Source: Chionoecetes opilio
Taxonomy: Eukaryota > Arthropoda > Malacostraca > Decapoda > Majidae
DNA: 64,000 nucleotides
Direction of reading: 5' to 3'
Assembly: GCA_016584305.1 (NCBI GenBank)
Contig: JACEEZ010023743.1
Location: forward strand, 305,001 to 369,000
Shown: one piece after another, positions 51,538 through 62,234 of the stretch
Layout: every line of letters begins with the position of its first letter
Position numbering within the stretch: position 1 is the stretch's first letter
Translations under genes and position numbers: made by a program
The notes under the pieces: model-generated
The model's input: only the letters and a program-made list of their open reading frames with translations
What the model was told of the DNA's origin: nothing
The model's database searches: none

Positions 51538-51835
51538 CCACATTTGTAACTAAATCGTCTCTATTTGTCAGCAATAGATCTAGAATATTATCTCCTCTAG
51601 TAGGCTCCTTGATTGCTTGACTTGGGAAGTTATCCTGGATTATATTTAACAATTCATCTGCGTCGCTGTCACCTATGATTAAATCCCAGTCTATATTCCT
51701 AAGATTAAAATCTCCCACCACGCATAGTCGACTATATCTGCAGGCCTTGTTTATTTCTTCCCATATAGGAGCTGAATCCTCTTTACATAAGTTTGGAGGC
51801 CTGTACACTACCTACACCCAAAACCATTTTCTCAG
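51538..51835 (-). pseudogene. LINE endonuclease (EEP) domain fragment
   Basis: The minus strand encodes VYRPPN, then CVVGDFNLRNIDWD, then EPTRGDNILDLLLTNRDDLV. The Y-x-P-P, GDFN and T-R-x-x-x-x-LDL-x-x-T blocks are those of the apurinic-like endonuclease of non-LTR retrotransposons. The frame ends at TNVEVG where the tandem array begins, before the conserved S-D-H. Confidence 0.75.
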
Positions 51836-51849
51836 TTCCCTCCGTAACC

Positions 51850-52327
51850 TCTACCTAGCCATATAGACTCTATATATCTTCTTACTAAAGTAAGCATGCA
51901 TGTGTTAACGTAGATAATGAATGAATAATGTATTGAATGTAATGATATTTGAGTCTCTTGCAAGATTATAAAAGTAGGGAGTTCTCTCAATGTGTTTTTT
52001 CGTATGCAATTATTTGGAACTCTCTCTCTTGAGTCCCTCTGTTAGCACACAATCATGCTGCAACAGACTGTAGACACTTCGTCGCTCCCAGGCACAGAGT
52101 TATGCATAACTCTGTGCTCCCAGGCGTAAGATGCTGTCTTAAATTTAATTATGATTATCAAGGATTTCATAATATTTAGTAATTTCTTCATTATAAAATA
52201 TATCTTATAAAAATCAGTAATGGATACTTTTTTGATACTGTTTTTCTGTCATGTGGTACTTTTTTACGTTTTGAGTGTTGGTAATGGTACGTTTTTGTTT
52301 TTCCCACTGGGAACACTGTAGATACCC
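51850..52327. other. No gene seen
   Basis: AT-rich sequence. A 15-bp palindrome-like CAGAGTTATGCATAACTCTG near 52094 is the only local structure. Confidence 0.4.
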
Positions 52328-52727
52328 TACCGTAGATAACAGTGAAGTCGCCAGTTCTACGTTTCTTTGTTATTTACAGACGTGTGGTGGCGTTAATACT
52401 TACATTTGTACATCCATGATTTCAGGACAGTTAGAAGGGTCTATCTGGAGAGTCTGTGTCATTTTGTGTCTTCATCTGTGTCATAGTAGGGCTATAAATG
52501 CACAAATTACAAAAATAAAACCGAGTGGCGACCTCACTATACCTACTACAGTAAAGTCGCCAGCTAGTATTTTAACCCAACAGTTGAGTCGCCACTCTGG
52601 GGAATTCAGGGAAATTAGAGGTAAAGTAAAACAAGTCTCTATATATATTAGCTGTGGAAGATGCTTGGCTATATAAAAATTCCTCTGCCAACGTGAAAAC
52701 AAATTCTATTCAAGTTTGAAAGATCTG

Positions 52728-54054
52728 GGCAGAGATGCTCGAAAGAGTTACGGGCCCGTAAGTACTCCCCTAAGGGACTTTTACCTCGTAGCGCCTCTAA
52801 GGGAGATGCTCAAACCATTTTTTCACTTGCTACGGGACCGCGAGGCTAAGGGTGGTCTGGAGCACCCTTAACTCCCTAAGGGAGTGAAATTTGAAGCGGC
52901 TAGACGTCAACAAACAATAAATTACAAGTTGTATCACTATACTTTATGTTTATTGTGTATTATTTGAGCCTTTCATGCTTGCCTGTTTGAAATGTGATGT
53001 GTTTATTGCTTCATTGACTCCATATATATCATATTTAACATACAATACCTATAGTACTTGTAATAAATTCATATCAGGGCAAACCTATATATTAAATATA
53101 TATATCGGTCGACTTCTTGAATCAAAACGTACAGTTCATCATACACGTTTGGCAGCTATAATGATGCGGTGGTGGTGGTGGTGGTATCAAATGTCTGACG
53201 TACTAGTACACACGCACGTATACACACAAGCAAGGATATTATAAAGTTATACATCCTTGCACACAAGTGTCACGTGTGTCACAGTGAGGTGTTAGCCCCC
53301 CCGTGTGTCTTGTCTGACCTAAAGAGCGAACGCGCAGTTCTTGTCCACTATAACAGAGTACCGCCAGGGCCACGGATACGGCATACGTACGGCGCTGGCC
53401 AGCAGTGGTCTATAGATACTATTTTCGGGGCACGCCCAAGACTCGAACCTATGATCAGCGCATCAAGGTATACCCTGGTACGTCTCTGTAGTAATCAGTG
53501 GGAGAATATTACCCTGAAAGGCTAATGTGGCAGCTATGTATTATCGTAACATTCTGGCGATAGTGAGCTAAATCGGCCCTATTTCGGAAATCAGCCAATC
53601 TTAGCTCAACACCGGCAAACATAGTGTTTAGGTTTAAGTTATGTTAGGTCTGGTTTAGGTTAGGTAAGGTTTATGATAGGTTTGTGTTAAGTGTTGTAGA
53701 GTTATTTAGGTTAAATAAGCGTCCGCGGGACGATTTCTCGAAAGAGGCCGATTTTAGCATAACAGCGGCACTTGAAGTCTCTTTAAATTTATTTATCGGG
53801 CTCCCTGACAGCTGAGAGCATGATGATTGGCTAGATAAGGCCGCGTCATGAAGGGCGCTGCTCTGTGATTGGTTAGCAGAATTTTCCCACACATATCCCT
53901 AGAATATCCCTATATTCCCCACCAGAGGCCACCGATAACCGTACGGGAGTGACGGCTCGGTACGAGCATCTCCCTCAGCCCACCCTCGTAAGGTTATTGT
54001 AGCCATACACTCGTAAGTTGTTCCTTACGAGGGATTTTCGAGCATCCCTGCCCT
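52728..54054. mobile_element. TIR element nested in the family A copy
   Basis: Starts GGGCAGAGATGCTCGAAA and ends TTTCGAGCATCCCTGCCC, imperfect inverted repeats. Inside are a (GGT)n run near 53170, a tRNA B-box-like GGTTCGAGTCTT on the minus strand near 53450, and TTAGGTTTA-like strings. No transposase seen. Confidence 0.6.
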
Positions 54055-54412
54055 GGGCAGGGATGCTCGAAAATCCCTCGTAAGGGACAACTTACGAGTG
54101 TATGGCTACAATAACCTTACGAGGGTGGGCTGAGGGAGATGCTCGTACCGAGCCGTCACTCCCGTACGGTTATCGGTGGCCTCTGGGTGGGGAATATAGG
54201 TATATTGGGATATGTGTGGGAAAATTCTGCTAACCAATCACAGAGCAGCGCCCTGCATGACGCGGCTTTATCTAGCCAATCATCATGCTCTCAGCTGTCA
54301 GGGAGCCCGATAAATAAATTTAAAGAGACTTCAAATGACGCTGTTATGCTAAAATCGGCCTCTTTCGGAAATCGTCCCGCGGACGCTTATTTAACCTAAA
54401 TAACTCTACAAA
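53697..54412. repeat. 0.7-kb palindrome
   Basis: 53697-54053 and 54055-54412 are reverse complements with a few percent difference, meeting at CCCTGCCCTGGGCAGGG with no loop. It looks like the right end of the 52728 element joined head-on to an inverted partial copy. Arm differences argue against a simple assembly fold-back. Confidence 0.8.
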
Positions 54413-55077
54413 AGTAGATTAATGACTGTATAATATACCCTGTTTCAGCGTTGTTTTATGCTTTGTATCTGCAAATATAACTGTTGCGCATTTTGCTTCT
54501 CAAGTTTTTCTTGAAATACTGTGTACTTGTGTACTTGAATAAACTACTGTGTAACTTCAGTGGCACATAAAAATCAGTAGTGATGCTATAATTCGTAATA
54601 TTTGGCGCCTGGCGACTTCACTGCAGGTGGCGACTTCACTGTTATCTACGGTAGGTAGAACACTGTTCCCAACTCCAGCTCAAGGGTTCCATGTGTCATC
54701 CATGGCCTGCACCGCCTGCGTCTGTGTCCTGCCCCTGGTGCAGGCTCCTCCCCTCCCTAACACTTGCTGCTGCAGTGTGCACGCCCACCACCACGCCCTC
54801 AACGTCACCACCTTTGACCTTTAGGCGTCCAGCCCAACACGCTGTCCTCCGCCTCGCCTGTGCCTTCCTCTAGGAGACAGGTCAGCTGCCACGCCTGTGA
54901 TAGCCTGGCAGGACATCACCACCAGGGCCCCTAGGGTTTCTCCTCACAACACCACCAACCCCCGGTAATAATGGACGAGGGCACTCGTGTAGCAGTGTGG
55001 TCCCATGAGTCTCAGCTCCCTGGCCGACGGTCTAGATTGCCAGTTATGTATTTTTGCTGCAGTGTTACCACGCCGGG

Positions 55078-55113
<36 letters not shown>

Positions 55114-55488
55114 CCCCCGTTCCCAGGCCCACTGTCATCGTGGGGGGGCTTCGGGCCCGGGGATTGAAGCCTGACGCTCGGGGGACGACCTCCTGGTTAC
55201 TCCCTTGGCTTTGGGCCCCTGTCCTCGGTCTGACTAATTTTGCCTGGCCTTTCCTGTCTCTCCTTTTTCCCCTCCTTCCCTCTATCTCTCCTCTTGTACC
55301 TCCTCCTATCCCCCTTTCCTCCTAAGGTGTGAGAGCCGTGCTGATGGGATATGAGGCTGGCTTCGGGTCAGTCATGAACGGCCTCAGGGTGCCACGGGCA
55401 CGGTATACCCTTATAATTTTGCTCTTTCCCTTCATGGGGGTCTTGAGGGGATGACCGGTTATTTCCCCCACTTAACTCCAGGCTCCCC

Positions 55489-57324
55489 ATGGCCAGTGAT
55501 GATAATCCAACCTTTATAGAGGCTTCAGGGCCGGCCCCTCTACCAAATGACCCTGATGATCCCCCTGGTTTACCGACCCCTGCTCCTCTTTTGACTACGT
55601 CCTGGAATACTGATATGCCTGTACCCCAAGCTCGACCCTCAGAGTCACTTAGTGCTCCTGAGCCCCCTAGCCAGATCCAGAATCCATCCTCAGCACCAGA
55701 CCACACTCCAGCCACAACTTTGTCCTCTTCTTCATCCTGTATCGCTACCCTTGCATCCTACATCCCTCCCTCCGGGAGAACTGAAGTCCGCACGGCGCCT
55801 CTTCCTCTCGCCCACGCACATCAACTTCTCACCCTCAGCCCTCTCTTAGCACTCTTTTTGGTCCTGCCAAATGGGATCGTTTCTTCATCGTCCCCAGCGA
55901 CGCCCCTCACTCTGCTTGCACCCTCAGTTTCCAGAAATGCCTCCAACGACAAGTCGGCAAGGTTACATTCCGTACCCGCGCCGATCGGTCCCGCCTGGTG
56001 ATAGTTGACACTGAAGAACAAGCTCATGCACTGCTCGATCTTAAAGACCTGGACGGCAACCCATTCTACATCACGCCGACATTACTCTTAACACCTGTAC
56101 CGGAACTGTTTCCATCCACCCGCATGCTTGCCCAGTCCATGACAAAGAATGGTCCAACTGCGCAAAACTCCTCCTCGACCTTTTGGAAGAGGATTATGAT
56201 GCCACCGCAGTTTACTGCTACAGTGCTACACCATCCCACCCCGGGGCTGCCGAAAGTACCCTACCAACATTGCCAAAGTCACCTTCAAAAGGCAAACGCT
56301 CCATGATAGCATTTATGTTGGCGGGGAACACTTGCCAGTTAAACCTTACCGCCCTAATCCTCGCCAATGCCAGACATGCTGGCGTTTTGGCCACCCTGCC
56401 AAGCACTGCCGATCCTCTGCCCGCTGCGCTTTTTGTGCTCAACCTGGCCATGCTCGTTCCTCATTTCCTGCTACGTCGCCCACGTGTGCTAACTGTGGTG
56501 GTTTCCACAACGTTTTCTACAGAGGTTGTCCTATCTACCACTTCGAATCAGAAGTGACATTCATCAGATTTGAGAAGGGCTTAACTCTGAGAGAAGCCCG
56601 CCAAGAAGCTCGCCGCCTAGGCTTTTCACCTACCCCCGTCTCCCAGCTTATATCCAATCCCACTCTTCCGAATCCCCCTACTACAACCTCTCCTACCCTC
56701 TCTTTCCCTGTTCCTCCTCCTCCCACTCCCACTCGTCCTTCCTTTGCTCATCCTGCTGCCCCCTTCCTCTCCTTAAATAACTCCTTTGCCGTCCTCAATC
56801 CTGATACTCCGACCTCTACCCCTTCCTCGATCCCCACACCCCTTCCTCAACGCACCCCTCGGCCTTCTCTTGTCAGACAACCTAAATGTCCTCCCCCTTC
56901 CTCCCCCCCTGGACCTCCCACTACCTCTCTCTCCTCCTCAGCTCCTCACACCCCACTTTCTACATCTCCTGCTACTAAGAAACCCTGTGCCTCCCAGGTC
57001 TCCCGTCCTAACTCTCCAGCTGAGACCATGGCAATGATCGAAGAGTACGTCACTCGAGACATGACCCCTCTGCCCTCTTCACCAACCGCCCCATTATCCC
57101 CACCTTCTGCCTCAATCCTCACAGTCTCAGCTGAGACACATCCTATTCCCTCCCATCTTCCGCCTACCCCTCTTCCTCCTGACTCCCAACATTCCCCCTC
57201 TTCCTCTCCTTCTCCATCTTTCTCCCCACTCCACCCTTTTTCCCTTCCCTCTGATCACCCTATGTCCTCCTCCACATCTTCTATTTCCTCTGCCCGCCCT
57301 ACTGTCACGTCTGTTCTTACCTGA
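55489..57324 (+). pseudogene. LINE ORF1 (gag-like, zinc knuckles), frameshifted
   Basis: Starts MASDDNPTFIEASG at 55489. The frame shifts around 55800 to give FGPAKWDRFFIVPSDAP (about 55850-55900), and shifts again before 56260 to give VTFKRQTLHDSIYVGGEHLP. It continues as YRPNPRQCQTCWRFGHPAKH with zinc knuckles C-x2-C-x4-H-x4-C, a second whose last Cys is Phe (CAFCAQPGHARSSF), and a third CANCGGFHNVFYRGC. KGLTLREARQEARRLGF follows, then a Pro/Ser/Thr-rich tail. This order is typical of Jockey-type ORF1 RNA-binding proteins. At least two frameshifts and the lost Cys make it non-functional. Confidence 0.75.
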
Positions 57325-57473
57325 CCCCTCCCTCCTGGCTATACGCTTGACTCCCTTTTGTCTCAACAATCCCCATCCCTGACCCCTCACCCCCCTGACC
57401 CTACTGGCTGTCCTTCACCTACTACGTCCGATACCCTGGGCCCTACTGACCCCTCTACTCCTGACCCCCCGCC

Positions 57474-57804
57474 TTTTTTTTTTTTTTTACATCTGTGCCT
57501 ATAGCGCCTGTAGGCAGTGGTGACCCAGGGCTCGGATGGTAGGCTCTGGAGGTTCACTTGAGAGTTCTGATGGTTGGTCCTCGCCCGTTGGTGGCGCAGG
57601 CAGGATTCTTATAGTGACGCCTGTGAGGCTCATGCCGCCCCCCTGTGTCCTCCGATGCACTCGCAGTCGAAGGTAGAGTTGATAGGCAGGGCATGTGGGT
57701 GTTCTTAGGCCACTCGACGGTGCAGAAAGGTTTTGGGTTTCTTCGGGGATCGAACTCGGGTCACCGAGAACGCCAGTCAGAGACTAACCGCTCCGCTACC
57801 GCCT
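57474..57804 (-). repeat. tRNA-derived SINE inserted in the LINE
   Basis: Minus-strand SINE: tRNA-like head near 57804-57735 (A-box TAGCGGAGCGGTTAGTC, B-box GAGTTCGATCCCC), body, and a poly(A) tail seen as the T-run at 57474. CTGACCCC strings flank both ends as probable target-site duplication. Confidence 0.65.
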
Positions 57805-57862
57805 CCTGACCCCTCTACTGCCGCTGCCATTCCAACCCTCATCACCCGTTGACCTCTACACA

Positions 57863-57991
57863 ATGTCTGTTCTCCAATGGAACATTCGCGGCTTCCGCTC
57901 CCACAGACAAGACCTTCGTCTCCTGATTTCCTGCTATGAACCGCAAGTTATCTGCCTTCAAGAAACTTTCCTTACTCGTCCCCCTGTTTAA
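57863..57991 (+). pseudogene. LINE ORF2 start, truncated
   Basis: MSVLQWNIRGFRSHRQDLRL, then EPQVICLQETFL, then TRPPV and a stop: the N-terminus of the endonuclease domain with the W-N-I-x-G and L-Q-E-T catalytic blocks. The stop arises where the sequence jumps to the ORF2 end (GTTTAACCTCCTTCCTCC). Confidence 0.8.
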
Positions 57992-58187
57992 CCTCCTTCC
58001 TCCAACAAATCCACATCCTACATCTGATCTAACCATCCTGCTGTAACATTCCGTTCTTTCCCCTTCCCTCATCGTTTCACTATTATTCTTTAACCCTGAC
58101 CCTTTATATGCTTTGCCATAGTGCCATATGACCTCTGATATCTGGCATATTTACCTTTCTAGGCATTAAATCAATCAATCAATCAAT

Positions 58188-58500
58188 CTCTCTCTCTCCT
58201 TCCTTTCCCTTCTCTCTCTCTCTCTCTCCTTCCTTTCCCTTCTCTCTCTCTCCTTCCTTTCCTTTACCTTCTCTCTCTCTCTCTCTCCTTTCCTTTCCCT
58301 TCTCTCTCTCTCTCTCCTTTCTTTCTTTTTCATCTATTTCTTCTCCCTCTTCATCCTCCACGAGAGAGAAAGGAGAGAGAGAGAGAGAGAGGGACTCACC
58401 CGGCGTGGTAACACTGCAGCAGAAATACATAACTGGCAACACAGACCGTCGGCCAGGGAGCTGAGACTCGTGGGACCACACTGCTACACGAGTGCCTGGA
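58188..58500 (-). mobile_element. Inverted LINE 5' UTR fragment plus CT-rich microsatellite
   Basis: 58188-58330 is a CT/TTCC-rich microsatellite. From about 58360 to 58500 the minus strand repeats the LINE 5' end at 54978-55090 (shared GGCACTCGTGTAGCAGTGTG and CTGCAGTGTTACCACGCCGG). It is a second 5' end in opposite orientation. Confidence 0.7.
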
Positions 58501-59365
58501 CGAGAACTTCGCGGTCGTTTTCAGAGACCGACTAATTTTGGTATTATTCTTGTGTTTGCCCATACTCCCCCTCTCCCATAAAACAAGCTTGGGGACCTGG
58601 GGTAATGCGGGATATTTGGCTGGGCTACAAAATATGCATCGCAACCACATAGTTTGTGAGTTAGAGGTGTAAAATTTCTCTAGATCTAGGGAAAATTAAT
58701 TGGATTTCTTCTGAGTCCAGAGACGTGTGCATCAGACGATCCTCACAGAATTATGACCGAAGTGTCGAGAACCCCCCCAACCCCCCGCTAGAAGATTAGG
58801 CTAGATTTGTTTAGATTAGGGTAGATCTGATGAGGTTAGATTTGGTTAGGTTAGGTTATCGGTGGGTCAAGCCCCACGGTAGGTTAGGTTAAATTTGGCT
58901 AAGATAGGTTAATTTTGGCTAAGATAGGTTAATTTTGGTTAGGCAAATTTCTCTAGATACAAGGAAATTACTCTAGATCTAGGGAATTTTACCCCCCCTA
59001 CACAACTCTTACATTACGTGTTTCCGACGCATAATTTGTTCCTCACCCGAAAACCCCGTATTCCCACAGGACCCCAAACTTGTTTTGGGGAAGTGGGAGA
59101 GTATGGGCAAACACCAGAAATTTATGCAAATTTTTCCTGGCCTACAATAGGTGCTTTATGTAATGGAGATAGTTTTATTTTCCGGAAACCCATATTTAAA
59201 AAAAAATAAAAAATAATAATTCATCACCGAATTTTATGGTCGCCATTTTTATTAAAAACACTGAATCTCCATCAGAAAAAACACTAAAACTTGGCCGGGA
59301 AAAATTAGTCATGGTTTCAAATTACAGGGAAGGAATTGGCTCTCTGTGTGCTGACTGTCACCACT
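58501..59365. other. Diverged inverted pair and TTAGG-like strings
   Basis: About 58545-58600 (TTTGCCCATACTCCCCCTCT) is loosely the reverse complement of 59070-59113. GGTTAGGTTA-type strings and repeated CTCTAGATCTAGGGAA occur between. No gene is seen. Confidence 0.45.
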
Positions 59366-59516
59366 GTTGCAGGTGCTGAGGTCACAGTCCAAGGCGGCTG
59401 CTCCGCCCGGCACTGACCCGGCTCGCTCCGGCATCCCCGAGGGTTCCCGCAGGACCGGCCGTCGCGTGTGGTGCTGGAATCTTGCTGCGGTGGAGGCTGT
59501 GGGGCCGGGCAGCAGC

Positions 59517-60212
59517 ATGAGTGGTCGGGAGCAGCAGGATCAGTCTGCCTCAGGGGTGGGGAGGCACAGGTGTGATGGCAAGAATCACCTGGAGGTAGGC
59601 AGCTCAGGCCACAAGGCAGACGGTGAGCTGAAGTGCCAGCAGTGTGACAAAACATTCAAATACAAGAGTCTGCTTGAGAGACATTCCTTGACGCACAGTG
59701 GTGTTAAGAATTATGAATGTTTAAAGTGTGGGAAAAGATTTACTACAATGGGTAACCTTACCACACACACCCTGACACACAGTGGTGTCAAAAATTATGA
59801 ATGTTTAGAGTGTGGGAACAGATTTACTACAAAGGGTGACCTCACCAAACACACCCTGACACACAGTGGTGTTAAGAATTATGAATGTTTAGAGTGTGGG
59901 AAAAGATATGCTACAATGGGTTCCCACAACAGACACACCCTGACACACAGTGGTGTTAAGAATTATAAATGTTTAGAGTGTGGGAAAAGATTTACTGAAA
60001 AGAGTTCCCTCACCACACACACCCTGACACACAGTGGTGTTAAGAATCATGAATGTTTAGAGTGTGGGAAAAGATTTGCTAGAAAGAGTGACCTCACCAC
60101 ACACACCCTGACACACAGTGGTGTTAAGAATTCTGAATGTTTAGAGTGTGGGAAAAGATTTGCTAGAAAGAGTGACCTCACCAGACACACCCTGATACAC
60201 AGTGGTGTTTAG
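59517..60212 (+). CDS. C2H2 zinc-finger protein, possibly truncated
   Basis: The open frame runs from the only in-frame ATG (59517) to TAG (60210-60212), 231 residues. Upstream the frame stays open to 59367, with a possible 3' splice site at 59371-59372, so this may instead be the last exon of a longer gene. From about residue 40 there are seven fingers of type C-x2-C-x12-H-x3-H, spaced 28 residues apart with the linker THSGVKNYEC rather than the usual TGEKPY. Finger 1 (KCQQCDKTFKYKSLLERH) is the most distinct; fingers 2-7 are near copies. Such proteins usually bind DNA; the target cannot be read from sequence. The TAG replaces the AAG (Lys) of the linker, and an intact eighth finger follows it in frame, so the present end looks like a nonsense mutation. 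It may be a pseudogene or a tolerated truncation. Confidence 0.65.
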   Translation: MSGREQQDQSASGVGRHRCDGKNHLEVGSSGHKADGELKCQQCDKTFKYKSLLERHSLTHSGVKNYECLKCGKRFTTMGNLTTHTLTHSGVKNYECLECGNRFTTKGDLTKHTLTHSGVKNYECLECGKRYATMGSHNRHTLTHSGVKNYKCLECGKRFTEKSSLTTHTLTHSGVKNHECLECGKRFARKSDLTTHTLTHSGVKNSECLECGKRFARKSDLTRHTLIHSGV

Positions 60213-60513
60213 AATCATGAATGCCTAGAGTGTGGGAAAAGGTTTTATACCAGTGATGAACTCAACACACACACCTTTAGACACACCTACTAGCTTGCGG
60301 GAGTTCAAGTGTGATACACACAGTGGTGTTAAGAATTATGAATGTTTAGTGTGGAAAAAGATTTACCAAAAAGAGTGACCTCACCAAACACCCTGACACA
60401 CAGTGGTGATAAGAATTATGAATGTTTAGTGTGGGAAAAGATTTGCTAGAAAGGGTAGCCTCACTGAACACACCCTGACACATAGTGGTGTTAAGAATTA
60501 TGAATGTTTAGAG

Positions 60514-60972
60514 CAAAGACCCTACACGCAAGATAGGAAAGCAGGTGTCTCGGAGTGTGCTGTCCATTGGGTGAAATGTTTGGACATCCGCTATGTGGCA
60601 GCACCGGCGCTCATTGTTTTATTGTACATATATTAGCTGTCAGTTTTATGAAACGTACAGCTTCATGGTGTAGTGGGTAGCGCTCCTAGCTGCGGCTATG
60701 CGGGCCCGGGTTCAATTCCCACCTACTAGGAGTATATGACTGTATTTCAGGATCTAATGTTTTCATGTCTGATTGTGTATGTGTTGTGTGTGTGTATGCT
60801 AAAAATGCATAGAACATTAATCTTGATTGATGCCAGGGGAGGTAATAATTGGATTTAAATTCGTCTAAATCAACAGTTACATTGGACGACAACAGATGAC
60901 GCTCGTGTTAGACATCACAAATTATGCTTAGGCTAGGGCCTCAGCTTTCCTATCTTGCATGTAGGGTCTTTG
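60514..60972. mobile_element. hAT-like MITE with 8-bp target duplication
   Basis: Terminal inverted repeats of 29 bp with one mismatch (CAAAGACCCTACACGCAAGA at the left; TCTTGCATGTAGGGTCTTTG at the right). The direct repeat GTTTAGAG flanks it at 60506-60513 and 60973-60980, and the uninterrupted site is known from neighbouring finger repeats. Eight-base duplications are typical of hAT elements. No transposase. Confidence 0.85.
60662..60725 (+). repeat. tRNA-like segment inside the hAT-like MITE
   Basis: A-box-like TGGTGTAGTGGGTAGCG and B-box GGTTCAATTCCC lie about 30 bp apart. Probably a SINE head trapped in, or inserted into, the element. Not a complete tRNA. Confidence 0.5.
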
Positions 60973-61085
60973 GTTTAGAGTGTGGAGAAAGATTTACTAC
61001 AATGGGTAACTTCACCACACACCCTGATACACAGTGGTGTTAAGAATTATGAATGTTTAGAGTGTGGTAAAAAATTTCTTTAAAT

Positions 61086-62015
61086 TATGATACAAACTTG
61101 ATGTACAAAGATGGAACATTAAGAACTTGACTCCATCCTATCCATATAGTACAGGTAAAGTAATAACGATGACAGAATCAGCTGATTATTACGATTGTTG
61201 TAAATAGTAAAGTCTTTATGGAAAAGCAATTCAGAGATCCGTAAGATACCCAGGCTCCGCAAACTTCACTGCCTCAAAAGCCAACAAACAAATATTAAAC
61301 TGGCGAGGGTTGTGCCGTGATGGCTTACCCAGACCAATCCCTGTACACGTGCAGAATGGCTGACTGGTCGGTCACACAATCGTGACAGCAAGCGAGACCC
61401 ATCGTAAATAGAGCAAAGGTTCTAAACAAAATAGATTGGGAGCAAAATATGGTCATGCGGGGCATTGCATGACGAGAATACTGTATTTATCTGGTTATTT
61501 ACACTTCAATACTTATGAGGGAATGTTGATCGCCTATTAAATAACATTAAATAAGGGATAATTTAATAATATTGGAAGAAAATGGGGAGCAGGTGGTAGT
61601 GTAAATAAGTGGATGCATGACGGTTTTTGAGGGAGGGAGAGAAGGGAGGACAGGACAGGGATGAGGGAAGGGAGGGAGAAGGGTGATTATTCCATTTTTT
61701 TCTCCCTCTTTCGTCCATTACTAAATCTATAATTATGAGAAGAAGAAAGAGGAGCAACAACTACTTATATAATAATAATGATAATAATAAACTCAACATA
61801 AAGTTTGATTCCTTTATTAACTTTACTCAATAACTAAATATACACACATAAGCTCTTACGTAGCTTTTACAAATCGGAGAGAAAAAGAAAAGAAAAATAT
61901 ATATATATATGAATTATGGTTCATGTGATTCAGTCTACTATTTCAAAGTATATTTCCAGCACCAATTATATATATTTTTTCATACTTTTTTCCATTCGGT
62001 CATGTAATTTAAGTA
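61086..62015. other. No gene seen
   Basis: AT-rich sequence without recognisable exons or repeats. Confidence 0.4.
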
Positions 62016-62234
62016 CAGTAAAACCTCTCATATTCGGACTAATTGGGCCAAGGAGTGGTCCGAGTAATGCAAGACACCGAATAATATATTATATGGGGGG
62101 GATAAGTGTAAAAAAAAATCAAAAAAATCTAGGTGTATATATTATAGCTAGGAAATTTCAACCCCTAAAAAAAAAAAAAAAAAAAAAAAGGAGGTCCGAA
62201 TAATGTCAAAGTCCGAATAAGAGAGGTTTTACTG
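62016..62234. mobile_element. TA-flanked MITE family B, short copy
   Basis: Ends CAGTAAAACCTCTCATATTC and GAATAAGAGAGGTTTTACTG with TA outside. A shortened version of the copies at 12708 and 23810. Confidence 0.85.

Larger units (their letters stand above)
52330..54651. mobile_element. MITE family A copy split by nested insertion
   Basis: Left end CCGTAGATAACAGTGAAGTC at 52330 and right end at 54632-54651, TA outside. The left part runs to about 52727, exactly as in the 2963 copy. The right part resumes at about 54424, with about 90 bp of it inverted relative to the 2963 copy. The intervening 1.7 kb is a younger insertion. Confidence 0.7.
54978..58187 (+). mobile_element. Internally deleted Jockey-like LINE
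   Basis: Order: 5' UTR (54978-55488, with a CT run at 55082-55112), ORF1 (55489-57324), a proline-rich linker, the first 42 codons of ORF2 (57863-57991), then the 3' UTR and a (TCAA)n tail ending about 58187. Most of ORF2 is missing. A SINE is inserted at 57474-57804. The 3' end matches the MAK16 intron copy at 13697-14215. Confidence 0.75.
60213..61085 (+). pseudogene. Decayed downstream zinc fingers
   Basis: 60213-60292 encodes in frame one more finger (ECLECGKRFYTSDELNTH) ending in TAG. Beyond it, 60310-60513 and 60973-61085 hold further finger repeats broken by small deletions (for example TGTTTAGTGTGG for TGTTTAGAGTGTGG), with a transposon inserted between them. Confidence 0.75.

Noticed and set aside
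54627..54824. Short ORF rich in Cys and His (CTACVCVLPLVQ...CCCSVHAHHH) before a stop
   Set aside because: It could be a last exon with a zinc-binding end, but I cannot match it to a family or find neighbouring exons.
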